This document shows, piece after piece, positions 9,995-18,406 of a stretch of DNA of 64,000 nucleotides (position 1 is the first letter of the stretch; the number at the start of each line of letters is the position of its first letter). Origin of the DNA: Pseudomonas sp. PIC25. GTDB taxonomy: Bacteria; Pseudomonadota; Gammaproteobacteria; Pseudomonadales; Pseudomonadaceae. The position numbers and the translations under genes are program-made. Where the stretch lies: positions 1-64,000 of the forward strand of contig NZ_MUJY01000148.1 of the NCBI RefSeq assembly GCF_002286785.1, read 5' to 3'. The notes under the pieces were generated by a model. It ran no database searches. It was not told the origin of the DNA and was given only the letters and a program-made list of their open reading frames with translations.

Positions 9995-10327
9995 GAGAGG
10001 GCTCCTGTTCGGATGGAAACGTCGTGTCGATTGACTGCGCAGGATGTGCCGCGTTCGACGCATCCGGTTCAGGCCCATCTTGCAGTTTTCTGACGGCGGA
10101 ATAACGCCCCAGGCCGGACAAGCTGTTTTTCCGGGAAATCAAGAATGCGCGGCCGCAGTGAGGCGGACTGGGCGTTCCTCTGCCCGAGGCTTGGGGCTAA
10201 GATGTGACGCCCTGAAACATTCCGGTCACGCGGTGCCACGGTGGTGCCCCGACCCAACTGACATCGGTGCACGGTCGTGATCGTGCCGATGCCGATCCCC
10301 TGATTTTTCCTCAACAGGAGCTTTGCC
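9995..10327. other. Intergenic region between SDR gene and rraA
   Basis: 333 bases without a convincing gene, carrying the divergent promoters. The one clear structure is an imperfect hairpin at 10262-10291, where CATCGG-T-GCACG pairs with CGTGC-CGATG. It lies in the probable rraA 5' leader, 36 bases before the start codon. Confidence 0.5.
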
Positions 10328-10816
10328 ATGCACTACATCACTCCCGACCTGTGCGACGCCTACCCGGAGCTTGTCCAGGTGGTCGAGCCGATGTTCAGCA
10401 ATTTCGGCGGTCGCGATTCCTTCGGTGGCGAAATCGTCACCATCAAGTGCTTCGAGGACAATTCCCTGGTCAAGGATCAGGTCGAGCTGGACGGCAAGGG
10501 TAAGGTGCTGGTCGTCGATGGCGGCGGTTCGCTGCGCCGTGCACTGCTCGGCGACATGCTGGCGGAAAAGGCGGCGCGCAACGGCTGGGAAGGCATCGTG
10601 GTCTATGGCTGCATCCGTGATGTCGATGTGATCGCCCAGACCGATCTCGGTGTACAGGCCCTGGCCAGCCACCCGATGAAAACCGACAAGCGTGGGATCG
10701 GCGACCTCAATGTGCCGGTGACCTTTGGCGGCGTGACATTCCGTCCGGGCGAATATGTGTATGCCGACAACAACGGCGTCATCGTGTCGCCGAAGGCATT
10801 GCAGATGCCCGAGTGA
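10328..10816 (+). CDS. rraA: Ribonuclease E activity regulator RraA
   Basis: A 162-residue protein matching RraA, a trimeric ring protein that binds the C-terminal scaffold of RNase E and inhibits mRNA decay. Characteristic segments are [20 protein letters not shown], the glycine-rich [20 protein letters not shown], and [10 protein letters not shown]. The fold also resembles class II aldolases of the HMG/CHA group, but length and sequence favour RraA. AGGAG lies 8 bases before the ATG. In P. aeruginosa it precedes cmaX, as here. Confidence 0.94.
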   Translation: MHYITPDLCDAYPELVQVVEPMFSNFGGRDSFGGEIVTIKCFEDNSLVKDQVELDGKGKVLVVDGGGSLRRALLGDMLAEKAARNGWEGIVVYGCIRDVDVIAQTDLGVQALASHPMKTDKRGIGDLNVPVTFGGVTFRPGEYVYADNNGVIVSPKALQMPE

Positions 10817-10855
10817 TGGGGCCCGCTCTCGCGAAGAGGGCGGTCGATCTCCAGG

Positions 10856-10878
10856 CAGCCGGCCGCTCCGGCCGGCTG
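10856..10878 (+). terminator. GC-rich hairpin between rraA and cmaX
   Basis: CAGCCGGCC pairs with GGCCGGCTG around GCTCC, 40 bases after rraA. There is no U tract, so it may be a processing or partial termination site. Confidence 0.45.
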
Positions 10879-10897
10879 TCCAGCACAAGGAAGCCGC

Positions 10898-11893
10898 ATG
10901 ACTGACAACGATGCCGACGAGCGCGGCCTGGTCTTTGGTTTTGTATTGAACGGTCGTGGTGGCGGGCGACAGGTATCGCGCAACGAGCTGGCGATTCTCG
11001 ATCTGGCTCCGGACGAGTCGCTTTGGCTGCATTGGGATCGCGGTCATCCGGAGGCTCAGGCATGGTTGCGCGAATCGGCTGCCCTGAATCCGTTCGACTG
11101 CGATCTGTTGCTGGCCGAAGCGACCCGGCCACGCATGCTTCCCTCTTCAGGAGATGGGCTCCTGCTGTTCTTGCGTGGGGTGAACCTGAACCCCGGTGCC
11201 GAGCCGGAGGATATGGTCTCGCTGCGCGTCTACAGCGACGCTCGGCGAGTCATCAGCCTGCGTTTGCGCCCGACCAAGGCTGTCAGCCAGGTACGCGAGG
11301 AGTTGGAGCGCGGGCAGGGGCCGAAGACTTCCTCCGAGATCGTCCTGAGCTTGGCAGACTACCTGACCGACAAGGTCGACGATCTGAGTGTGTTTCTGTC
11401 CGAACAACTCGACGAGCTGGAAGAGGCGGTGGAGCAAGATGAACGGGCCTTGCCGGATCGCTATCTATTGCAAACCCTGCGTCGTCGCGCGGCGGGACTG
11501 AAGCGCTATTTGGCGCCGCAGCGGGAAATCTTCGCGCAGATGGCGCGGTATAAGTTGAGCTGGTTTGTCGACGACGACACCGTGTACTGGAACGAGCTGC
11601 ACAACAGCCTGACCCGCAACCTGGAAGAGCTGGAGATGATCCGCGAGCGAATCTCGTTGCTGGAGTCGCTGGAGCAGCGGCGCCTGAGCGAGCGCACCAA
11701 TCGGATCATGTACATGCTTACCATCATCACCGGATTCTTCTTGCCGCTGAGCTTCTTCACCGGCCTGATGGGGATGAACGTCGGCGGTATGCCGGGTGCT
11801 GAAAACACTTTCGGATTCGTCTGGGCCTGCCTGTTCTCGGCTGCCATTGCGGTTAGTCAGTGGTTGGTATTTCGCTGGTTGCGCTGGCTCTGA
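10898..11893 (+). CDS. cmaX: CmaX, CorA/ZntB-like metal transporter
   Basis: A 331-residue CorA-superfamily protein: a long cytoplasmic N-terminal domain with coiled-coil helices (for example EQLDELEEAVEQDERAL), then two membrane helices near the C-terminus joined by the GMN signature in FTGLMGMNVGG. Such proteins form pentameric Mg2+ or Zn2+ channels; charge and length suggest the ZntB branch. In P. aeruginosa, cmaX heads the cmaX-crfX-cmpX-sigX-oprF run. Here 6.5 kb of other genes separate it from crfX. It converges with the methyltransferase gene, 7 bases apart, with no visible terminator. Confidence 0.88.
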   Translation: MTDNDADERGLVFGFVLNGRGGGRQVSRNELAILDLAPDESLWLHWDRGHPEAQAWLRESAALNPFDCDLLLAEATRPRMLPSSGDGLLLFLRGVNLNPGAEPEDMVSLRVYSDARRVISLRLRPTKAVSQVREELERGQGPKTSSEIVLSLADYLTDKVDDLSVFLSEQLDELEEAVEQDERALPDRYLLQTLRRRAAGLKRYLAPQREIFAQMARYKLSWFVDDDTVYWNELHNSLTRNLEELEMIRERISLLESLEQRRLSERTNRIMYMLTIITGFFLPLSFFTGLMGMNVGGMPGAENTFGFVWACLFSAAIAVSQWLVFRWLRWL

Positions 11894-11900
11894 GTCCGCG

Positions 11901-12605
11901 TCAGGTGGGGGCGAAGGTCAGGTAGAAGCGCCCGTGGGTGCTGTCCCGGACCTGGTGCAACAGCTCCAGGCCCTTGTTCAGGAAAGGAGCGGCGAGTTCT
12001 TCGGGACGAAACGCACGTTGGCGAAAGTGAACGGGCCCGTGTCGCTCGATATTGCCCGGCGCGATGAAGTCGAGGGTCACATCGAAAACGCCAGGTTGTC
12101 CTGGGTCTCTTTCCAGGCTGGCTCGTCGTAACCAGTCCCTGCCGTCGAGACGTAGCCAGCGATCTCCCTGGAAATAGTCCTTGAGAAAGATATTGTCGCA
12201 GTCATAGGCATCCAGCATCAGGCGCGCACGGGGATGCCGGCGCAAGGCGTCGGCGAGGCTTGTCGCTGCCGCCTCGATGTCGTGTTCGGTCAGCAGGTAG
12301 GCGGTGACGCAACCGGGTGCGACGATGCTGTCGAAGCACTGGCTGAAAGGTAGCCGGCGGATATCCGCTTCGACAGCCAAGCAGAGGTCCAGTCGATCGA
12401 GGCCGATTCGCAGCATGGTCGGGCTGAGGTCGGCAATCACCCATGCGGCGTGCGCGGCCGGCTTCGCCAGGCCGTAGTAGCTGCCCAGCCAAAGCACCTG
12501 CCGGGCCTCCGCCAGGGCTTCCTCCAGCGGCTGTGGGTCGATCCAGCGCTGGGAGAAGGCGTCGTAATACTCGGCCAGCAGGCGGTCAGCGCAGGATATT
12601 TCGAT
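11901..12605 (-). CDS. Class I SAM-dependent methyltransferase, last gene of the KamA-like operon
   Basis: The frame encodes a Rossmann methyltransferase: VLWLGSYYG is motif I and VIADLSPTML the next acidic strand (ADLS). FDSIVAPGCVTAYLL is the post-II strand. The first GTG/ATG in the frame is at 12497, but that would delete the helix before motif I. Upstream, in the same open frame, lies a typical lead-in helix, LLAEYYDAFSQRWIDPQPLEEALAEARQ. No ATG, GTG or TTG exists there. An ATC at 12605-12603 preceded by AGGAAGG with 5-base spacing is the best candidate start, giving 234 residues. The gene overlaps the dehydrogenase by about 20 bases. The methyl acceptor is unknown, presumably the pathway's amino or hydroxy acid. 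Confidence 0.7.
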   Translation of the reverse strand: MEISCADRLLAEYYDAFSQRWIDPQPLEEALAEARQVLWLGSYYGLAKPAAHAAWVIADLSPTMLRIGLDRLDLCLAVEADIRRLPFSQCFDSIVAPGCVTAYLLTEHDIEAAATSLADALRRHPRARLMLDAYDCDNIFLKDYFQGDRWLRLDGRDWLRRASLERDPGQPGVFDVTLDFIAPGNIERHGPVHFRQRAFRPEELAAPFLNKGLELLHQVRDSTHGRFYLTFAPT

Positions 12606-13542
12606 GGTGGCCTTCCTCGAGGATGCTTTTCAGCACGCTGGCGGCCTTGTGACGCAACTCCGGCAGGGCAGCCTGCGAATAGAAGGCGACATGGGGGGAA
12701 AGGATCACGTTGTCGGCTTCATCGAACAGAGCGGGAGTCGGTTGCCGTTCGTCCTCGTAGACATCCAGCGCCAATCCGCGCAGCCGACGGTGCGCCAAGG
12801 CCTGGAGCAAGGCGGAGCTGTCAATGATGGGGCCGCGCGCGGTGTTGATCAGGTACTTGCCCTCCAGCAACTGCAGCTCGCGATGGCTGATCAGGTGGTG
12901 CGTCCGTTCGGTCAGCGGCGCATGGATGCTGATCAGGTCTGAGGTTGCCAGCAGTTCTTGCAAGGACTCGCAACGGCGTACGCCGAGGGATTTCTCGGCG
13001 CCGCTGTCCCGTTCCGGGTCGTAGAAGGCGACATCGCAGCCGAACGCCTTGAAGCGGAGGGCTGCGGCCATGCCGATCCGGCCAAAACCGATCAGCCCAA
13101 CGCGCAGCATGCTTAGTCGCGGCAGTTCGCCCACTTCACGCCAGTCCCAGCTGCCATTGCTGACCACGCGATGCCCTTGGCGCAAGTGGCGGAGCAGGCC
13201 AAGCGCCATGGCCAGGGTATGGTCGGCGACTTCTTCGGTGCCGTAATCCGGCACGTTGGCCACTGCGATACCGCGCCGGCGGGCGGCGGCGAGATCGATG
13301 TTGTCGTAGCCCACCGCCGCCCGGACGATGGCCCTGCAGTTGTCCAAGCGATCGATCAGCGCGGCATCGACGGGAACCAGGTGCCAACTGATCAAGCCGT
13401 CGCACTCTGCGATTTCGTCGGGCAGTTGGTCGGAGCCGGATACCTGGAACAACCGGACCGGCGTATCGCCGAAGCAGGCCTGTTCGATATCCGGTTGGCT
13501 GACGTAGCAGTTGCGGGTGGAGTCTATGATGCCGATTTTCAT
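12586..13542 (-). CDS. D-isomer-specific 2-hydroxyacid dehydrogenase, CtBP-like
   Basis: A 318-residue NAD-dependent dehydrogenase of the D-2-hydroxyacid family. GFGRIG at residues 152-157 is the dinucleotide loop. Catalytic Arg236 lies in LINTARG, a glutamate in LDVYEDE (about 263), and His284 in LSPHVAFYS; the aromatic V-A-F-Y after the histidine recalls the CtBP/C-terminal-binding group. It would interconvert a 2-keto acid and a D-2-hydroxy acid. Fourth enzyme-type in the operon: 4 bases separate it from azlD upstream, and it overlaps the methyltransferase downstream. In context it may reduce the keto acid made by the aminotransferase (inference). Confidence 0.85.
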   Translation of the reverse strand: MKIGIIDSTRNCYVSQPDIEQACFGDTPVRLFQVSGSDQLPDEIAECDGLISWHLVPVDAALIDRLDNCRAIVRAAVGYDNIDLAAARRRGIAVANVPDYGTEEVADHTLAMALGLLRHLRQGHRVVSNGSWDWREVGELPRLSMLRVGLIGFGRIGMAAALRFKAFGCDVAFYDPERDSGAEKSLGVRRCESLQELLATSDLISIHAPLTERTHHLISHRELQLLEGKYLINTARGPIIDSSALLQALAHRRLRGLALDVYEDERQPTPALFDEADNVILSPHVAFYSQAALPELRHKAASVLKSILEEGHHRNILR

Positions 13543-13546
13543 GATG

Positions 13547-13849
13547 TTATCCGATCATCCAGCGAATGGCGGCGCAGCCGAGCGTGCCGGCGGCTACGCC
13601 GAACAAGGTGTTCTTGGTGTACCAGACGACACCGACTGTCAGCAGGGCCGCGCCCCAGATGGACGCGTCCCCGTTCATCAGTTTGGGGCTGATGAGGGCG
13701 GCCAGGATCGCCGGGGGCAGGTTTTTCATGAAGCGCTCGGCGAAGCCGCCGACTTCGATGCGATCATTGGCCAGGGCGAGTCCGCCGATGCGCGTCAGAT
13801 AAGTGGCCAAGGCCATGCCGAGAATGGCAGCGAGTTCCAGTGGACTCAT
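13547..13849 (-). CDS. azlD: AzlD-family small exporter subunit
   Basis: A 100-residue protein with about three to four membrane segments; the NLPPAILAALISPKL block is the AzlD signature. AzlD pairs with AzlC to export branched-chain amino acids and analogues such as azaleucine. The ATG at 13849 overlaps the azlC stop by four bases (ATGA). In this operon the pair more likely exports the pathway product than a housekeeping amino acid. Confidence 0.85.
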   Translation of the reverse strand: MSPLELAAILGMALATYLTRIGGLALANDRIEVGGFAERFMKNLPPAILAALISPKLMNGDASIWGAALLTVGVVWYTKNTLFGVAAGTLGCAAIRWMIG

Positions 13850-14559
13850 CGTCCGGCCTCCACGACAGGTTGCCGAGCCGCCGGAAGAGCGGCGACCACG
13901 GCGCTGGCGACCACGGCGGCGATCACCACGCCGGCCGCTCCGAGGCCAGGAAGCTGCGAGATGAGGAACGACAGCAGTCCCGCCGTCAGCCAGGTGAGAA
14001 AGTCCAGCTGTCGCTGCCAGAGCAGGACCATCAGCGACAGGAACATGGCCACGAAGGTGAAGTCGAGGCCATAAATCCGCGGTTCGGGAATGTTCGATCC
14101 GACCTGTGTCCCGATGAAGGTGCCACCCACCCAACCCACATAGATCACCAGTCCGGCGGTGACGAAGTAGCGCAGCGACGGAGCGGCCTTGCGGAAGCGG
14201 TGCTCGGCCAGCGCCCAGGTTTCGTCGATCAGCAGCAGGGCGAAGGAGGCGGCCACGCGGCCTTTCGGGAGTTTCTGGAAGGAGCGTTGCAGGGAGGCGC
14301 TCATTAGCAGATGGCGCAGGTTGATCAACAAGGTGGTCAGGACGATGGACAGCCAGGGCAGATTGGGATGTCGCCATTGCTCCACTGCGACGAACTGCGA
14401 GGCGCCGGCGAATACAAGGGCGCTCATCAGTGTGGCGGCGAGAGGCGTGATTCCCGACTTACTGGCCAGCACACCGAACACCAGGCCGAAAAAGAAACCG
14501 CTCACCATGATGGGGGCGGCGTCGACGACCGCGTCCCGTAGGCGCAATTGCTCTTTCAT
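13846..14559 (-). CDS. azlC: AzlC-family amino acid exporter subunit
   Basis: A 237-residue membrane protein starting MKEQLRLRDAVVDAAPIMVSGFFFGLVFGVLAS; FAGASQFVAV and LLINLRHLLMSASL are AzlC signatures. It exports branched-chain or related amino acids together with AzlD. GGAG lies 8 bases before the start, and the ATG overlaps the aminotransferase stop (ATGA). The frame extends further upstream, but those residues do not match the family. Confidence 0.88.
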   Translation of the reverse strand: MKEQLRLRDAVVDAAPIMVSGFFFGLVFGVLASKSGITPLAATLMSALVFAGASQFVAVEQWRHPNLPWLSIVLTTLLINLRHLLMSASLQRSFQKLPKGRVAASFALLLIDETWALAEHRFRKAAPSLRYFVTAGLVIYVGWVGGTFIGTQVGSNIPEPRIYGLDFTFVAMFLSLMVLLWQRQLDFLTWLTAGLLSFLISQLPGLGAAGVVIAAVVASAVVAALPAARQPVVEAGR

Positions 14560-15653
14560 GGCGATGTCTCCTGCAGGATGGACAGGAAGGGTTCGTCCAG
14601 CGCTGCGGCGCACAGGGTGATCCGCACCAGCCGCTCGAGAGCGGGATGGCGTGGCCGGTGGACCGAGATGCGCTGTTCCAGCAGGTATTCGACCAGGCTC
14701 TGGGCGAGCTGCGCGGAAGGCAGCAGGAGGCTGACGAAGTTGGTGCCCGAGGGCAGTACCCGGAAGCCCAGGTTAGACAGATGGGCCGTCAGCGCGTCCC
14801 GGATGAAACTGGCCTCGGTGAGGGTGGCAAGGGTTCGTGGGTCGTCCAAGGCCACTTGGGCGGCGTATTGTGCCAAGCCGCCGACGGCATAGTGGATACG
14901 AACTTTGTGCAGTTGTTCGAGGATATCCGGGGCGGCGAGAGCGTAGCCCACCCGGAGTCCGGCGAGGGCATAGGCTTTCGACAGCGAGCGGAGCCTCACG
15001 CAGCCCGGCAACGTGCCGCCGAAGGCCGGTTGCAGGGCTTCGCAGAAATCGATGTAGGCTTCGTCCAGCACCAGGGTGCAGGTCTCGGGCAGCCGGGCAA
15101 CGAACTCGGCGATGTCGCCGATCCCCTGCCAGCTCCCGGTGGGGTTGTCCGGGTTGGCGATGTAGACGACTTTCGCTTCGGTACGCACAACGGCGTCCAG
15201 CAAGGCCTGGAGGTCAACCTGCAGGGCGTGTCCATCGTCATGGTAGGCGACTTCCTCGATGACGCAGCCCACGGCGCGGGCGAAATAACCGAAGCTCGGG
15301 TAGGTCCCGGCGCTGCAGACGACCTTGTCGCCGGGATCGCAGAAGGCTCGAAGGCAGAGGTAAATCAGTGCATCGGCACCGCCATCGACGAGGAGCGCGT
15401 CGAGATCGACGTGGTTCATTACAGCCAGCGTTTCGCGCAGAGCGTGGCATTCCGGATCGCCATAGAGACGTGCCAGTTCGCAGAATTGCATGCCGAAGCG
15501 ATCCTGGAGTGCCTGCATCGGCGCATCCAGGCATTCGTTCGAGCCGAGGCGGGTGGCTATGGATATTCCCGTCCTGCGCTCCAGGGCGGGGATGCCGGGG
15601 AAGGGGTTCGGGTTGTCCTGTTCGATGAGGTGTGCGGCAAAACGGCTGCGCAT
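14556..15653 (-). CDS. Class I/II aminotransferase, histidinol-phosphate aminotransferase-like
   Basis: A 365-residue PLP enzyme of the HisC/threonine-phosphate decarboxylase branch. NPDNPTG (167-173), DEAY (197-200) and the PLP lysine K226 in RSLSKAYALAGLRVGYA are clear, as is the N-terminal LGSNECLDAP. It is unlikely to be the housekeeping HisC, given its place between a KamA-like mutase and an exporter; it probably transaminates or decarboxylates an intermediate of that pathway. AAGGA lies before the start. The gap to the upstream KamA-like gene is 19 bases. Confidence 0.82.
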   Translation of the reverse strand: MRSRFAAHLIEQDNPNPFPGIPALERRTGISIATRLGSNECLDAPMQALQDRFGMQFCELARLYGDPECHALRETLAVMNHVDLDALLVDGGADALIYLCLRAFCDPGDKVVCSAGTYPSFGYFARAVGCVIEEVAYHDDGHALQVDLQALLDAVVRTEAKVVYIANPDNPTGSWQGIGDIAEFVARLPETCTLVLDEAYIDFCEALQPAFGGTLPGCVRLRSLSKAYALAGLRVGYALAAPDILEQLHKVRIHYAVGGLAQYAAQVALDDPRTLATLTEASFIRDALTAHLSNLGFRVLPSGTNFVSLLLPSAQLAQSLVEYLLEQRISVHRPRHPALERLVRITLCAAALDEPFLSILQETSP

Positions 15654-15672
15654 GTAGGTTCCTTCTTACAAC

Positions 15673-16872
15673 TCATTCCGGGAATACGCAGGCCTGGCCT
15701 TGCCAGTTGCGGAAATACAGGTACTCGCCGTCCGGGTGATGCTCCAGACGCGGGCGGTCTTTTAGCAGGTCGAGCGGCACGGTGTATTTGCCGGTCTTGT
15801 GCGGCAGCACGTATTCGGGCACGGCGATGTTGGACAAGCGGCGCTTCATCCGTCCGACAATGGCCAGGGCGTCGCTGATACTGGCTCGGAACGCCTGGCT
15901 GCCCGGCGAGAACGGCATGAAGTGGTACAGGTAGTGAGGCTGTATGCCGTGGCGGTAGAGCGTCAGGCAGAGCGTCGCCAGCGTCTCGTAGCGGTCGTTG
16001 ATCCCACCCAGGAAAGGCATGTTGGCGAACAGGATCGGGCAAGCGGAGCGTAGCTTCCGTGCGGCGGCAAGGAAATCGGGCGTGATCTCGTTGGGGTGTC
16101 CTACATGCAGGCCGACGGCGGTGACCTGGTGCCGCGCGAGGATCTGCACCAGCTCGTCGGTGACTCGGTACGGGTTGAACGACAGGGCTCGGGTGTGCAG
16201 GCGGATGATCAGGTTCGAGCGGATGGTACGCAGATCGCTGAGGAAACCGTCGAGATGTTTGTCGCTGTGCATCAGCGGCTCGCCGCCGCTGAGGATGACT
16301 TCGTCCAGTTCCGGGTGCGAGCGGATGTAATCCAGCGTCGCGGACCACTCGTCCTTGCGTAGCGAGCTCTTCTGCGTCTGTTTCTCCAGCGTTCGCAGGG
16401 CTTCGTAGCAGAACTGGCAATAGGCGTGGCAGACGTTGGCCAGACGCAGGATGACGCGATTGTCGTACTTATGCTGGCAGATCGGTGTGACCATCTCGCC
16501 GGGCAGTTCCCAGTTTTCCGATTCACCGTCATAGGAAAGTGTCTGCGGACCTCGTTCTTCATCCCAGACGGGCACGACCTGGCGCCAGATGGGATCGTTA
16601 GTCTTCGGCAGGCCCTGCTCGTCCCGTTCGATCAGATGCATCGTGTAGGGTGTGATGGCCAGCTTGCGGTCGTTCAGGTTGCAGCGGATGCGCTCCAGCA
16701 GAGTTCCATCCTTCAGGCCGGGGAAATAGTCCAGCAGGTCGTCGATACTGGTGACCGCATTGCGCTGCTGCCATTTCCAGTCCGACCATCCCTCGTTGAG
16801 GCTGGGTATCAGCTTCGAGGTGTCGCTGACCAAGGTGCTGGGGTGTATCAGTTCCGGCAAAGCTTCGCTCAC
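15673..16872 (-). CDS. KamA-family radical SAM enzyme (lysine 2,3-aminomutase-like), first gene of the operon
   Basis: A 399-residue relative of lysine 2,3-aminomutase, which uses a [4Fe-4S] cluster, SAM and PLP to move an amino group from C2 to C3. WSDWKWQQRNAV (about 29-40) and ITPYTMHLI match the KAM N-terminus. CHAYCQFC at 148-155 is the CX3CX2C cluster site, LSGGEPL (194-200) binds SAM, and K362 in LPHKTGKYTVP aligns with the PLP lysine. The three lysine-binding residues of the Clostridium enzyme (R134, D293, D330) align with E157, about M319/P320 and V355, so lysine is an unlikely substrate. The start is GTG, preceded by AAGGAG. The housekeeping EpmB is shorter. Product unknown. Confidence 0.85.
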   Translation of the reverse strand: MSEALPELIHPSTLVSDTSKLIPSLNEGWSDWKWQQRNAVTSIDDLLDYFPGLKDGTLLERIRCNLNDRKLAITPYTMHLIERDEQGLPKTNDPIWRQVVPVWDEERGPQTLSYDGESENWELPGEMVTPICQHKYDNRVILRLANVCHAYCQFCYEALRTLEKQTQKSSLRKDEWSATLDYIRSHPELDEVILSGGEPLMHSDKHLDGFLSDLRTIRSNLIIRLHTRALSFNPYRVTDELVQILARHQVTAVGLHVGHPNEITPDFLAAARKLRSACPILFANMPFLGGINDRYETLATLCLTLYRHGIQPHYLYHFMPFSPGSQAFRASISDALAIVGRMKRRLSNIAVPEYVLPHKTGKYTVPLDLLKDRPRLEHHPDGEYLYFRNWQGQACVFPE

Positions 16873-16965
16873 GGTTCTCTCCTTGCAGTGGGAGCGGCAT
16901 TAGCGGGGGCAGCTTCTGCCGAAACGGAACGGCTGCGGAGAAACAGTGGACGTCCCATCTGCATA

Positions 16966-16991
16966 ACTGTTAGAAAAAACACTCTAACAGT
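16966..16991. promoter_or_regulatory. Candidate MocR operator between divergent genes
   Basis: A perfect 9-base inverted repeat, ACTGTTAGA and TCTAACAGT, separated by 8 bases. It lies 24 bases upstream of the MocR start codon and 94 bases upstream of the KamA-like start, in a 142-base divergent gap. It is the only strong palindrome there. Confidence 0.6.
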
Positions 16992-17014
16992 GCGGTATCG
17001 CAAAAGGGATGTTC

Positions 17015-18406
17015 ATGGAGTTGCACCTCGATCGACAGGGAACGGTGCCCTTGACGGCTCAGATCGTGAGTCGGATAGAACAGCTCATCGATGCGGGAAG
17101 GCTGCGGCCAGGGCAGCGCCTGCCCTCCATACGCAAACTCGCGGCCCATCACGGCATCAGCTATCACACGGCGGTCACCGCCTACGAACAGCTGGTGGCC
17201 AGTGGCCGTATCAGTGCCCAACAGGGGCGTGGGTTCTTCATCGACAGCCATGCGCAGCCGCGTCAGCCGGGTATGTCGAGTGTCGCATCGGAGTCGGAGA
17301 GCGGTCCGCTGGGCAGCTTCTGGCGACTCTTTCATGGCTCGCCGGAATTGATGAAGCTCGGCTGCGGCTGGCTGCCACCGGCCTGGCGCGACACCCAGGT
17401 CCTGGCCCGGGTGATACGTCGTACGGCGAACTTCTCGAAAAGTGCCCTGGTGGAATACGGCGATCCGCTCGGTTATCTGCCGCTCCGCCAGCAACTGTGC
17501 CTGCACCTGCAACGGAAGCTGTCGCTGATTCTGGAGCCGCAGCAGGTGTTGACCACCTTGGGCGCGACCCATGCGCTGGACCTGCTGATCCGTTTGCTCG
17601 TCGCGCCCGGCGATCACGTATTGGTGGATGACCCTTGCAACAGCAATCTGGTGCAACTGTTGAAGTTGCGCGGTGCACAGGTCATCGGTATTCCCAGGCG
17701 GATAGACGGGCCGGACCTGGCCGTCTTCGCCGAGACCCTGGCGAAATTGCCGGTCAAGGCCTTCTTCATCAACTCGATGCTGCACAACCCGACCGGTTCT
17801 TCGATCAGTGCCAGCAATGCCTTCCAGTTGTTGCGGCTGGCCCATCTGCATGACCTGACCATTGTCGAGGACGATGTGTACGCCGACTTCGGCAATGGTC
17901 ACTCCAACCGCCTGGCCATGCTGGATGGTCTGGATCGGGTGATCTATGTCGGCAGTTTTTCCAAGACACTGTCGGCTTCGCTGCGGGTCGGCTATGTGGC
18001 AGGGCCGGCTCGACTGATCGCCAGGCTGGCCGACCTGAAACTGCTGACCATGGTGGCGGTGCCGGGCTTCTGCGAACGCTTCGTCAGCATCATCCTGGGC
18101 GACGGCACCTATCAGCGGCATCTGGTTACCGTGCAGCACAAACTTCGCACCCACCAGGCGATGGCCCTGGAAGCCTTTCGGCAATGGGGCTGGGAGGCGT
18201 TCTGCGAGCCGCAGGGCGGCATGTTCGTCTGGGTACGCCATCCACAGGTGGCGAACCCCGAGGCGTTCGTTCAGGAAGGCGTGGAGAAGGGCATTGTCCT
18301 GGTGCCGGGATCGGCCTTCAGGGCGGATGGGCAACCGTCGCCCTGGTTCAGGATCAATGTCGCGCACTTCGATGCAACAGGTGCTTCCGTGCTGTTCAAG
18401 CGTTAA
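17015..18406 (+). CDS. MocR/GabR-type regulator (GntR helix-turn-helix fused to aminotransferase-like domain)
   Basis: A 463-residue protein: residues about 10-80 form a GntR winged helix (LIDAGRLRPGQRLPSIRKLA, HHGISYHTAVTAYEQL), and the remainder is a fold-type I aminotransferase domain with HNPTGSSIS, EDDVYADFG and the PLP lysine K317 in GSFSKTLSASLRVGY. MocR proteins sense amino acids or PLP adducts and usually regulate a divergent gene. The ATG at 17015 is preferred over 17009 because AAGGG lies 6 bases before it. It is transcribed away from the KamA-like operon across a gap with a perfect palindrome, and is the probable regulator of that operon. Confidence 0.88.
   Translation: MELHLDRQGTVPLTAQIVSRIEQLIDAGRLRPGQRLPSIRKLAAHHGISYHTAVTAYEQLVASGRISAQQGRGFFIDSHAQPRQPGMSSVASESESGPLGSFWRLFHGSPELMKLGCGWLPPAWRDTQVLARVIRRTANFSKSALVEYGDPLGYLPLRQQLCLHLQRKLSLILEPQQVLTTLGATHALDLLIRLLVAPGDHVLVDDPCNSNLVQLLKLRGAQVIGIPRRIDGPDLAVFAETLAKLPVKAFFINSMLHNPTGSSISASNAFQLLRLAHLHDLTIVEDDVYADFGNGHSNRLAMLDGLDRVIYVGSFSKTLSASLRVGYVAGPARLIARLADLKLLTMVAVPGFCERFVSIILGDGTYQRHLVTVQHKLRTHQAMALEAFRQWGWEAFCEPQGGMFVWVRHPQVANPEAFVQEGVEKGIVLVPGSAFRADGQPSPWFRINVAHFDATGASVLFKR

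Noticed and set aside
14556-15653. Housekeeping hisC
   Set aside because: HisC-like motifs, but no his genes adjoin it and it is embedded in the KamA-like operon with overlapping stop/start codons.
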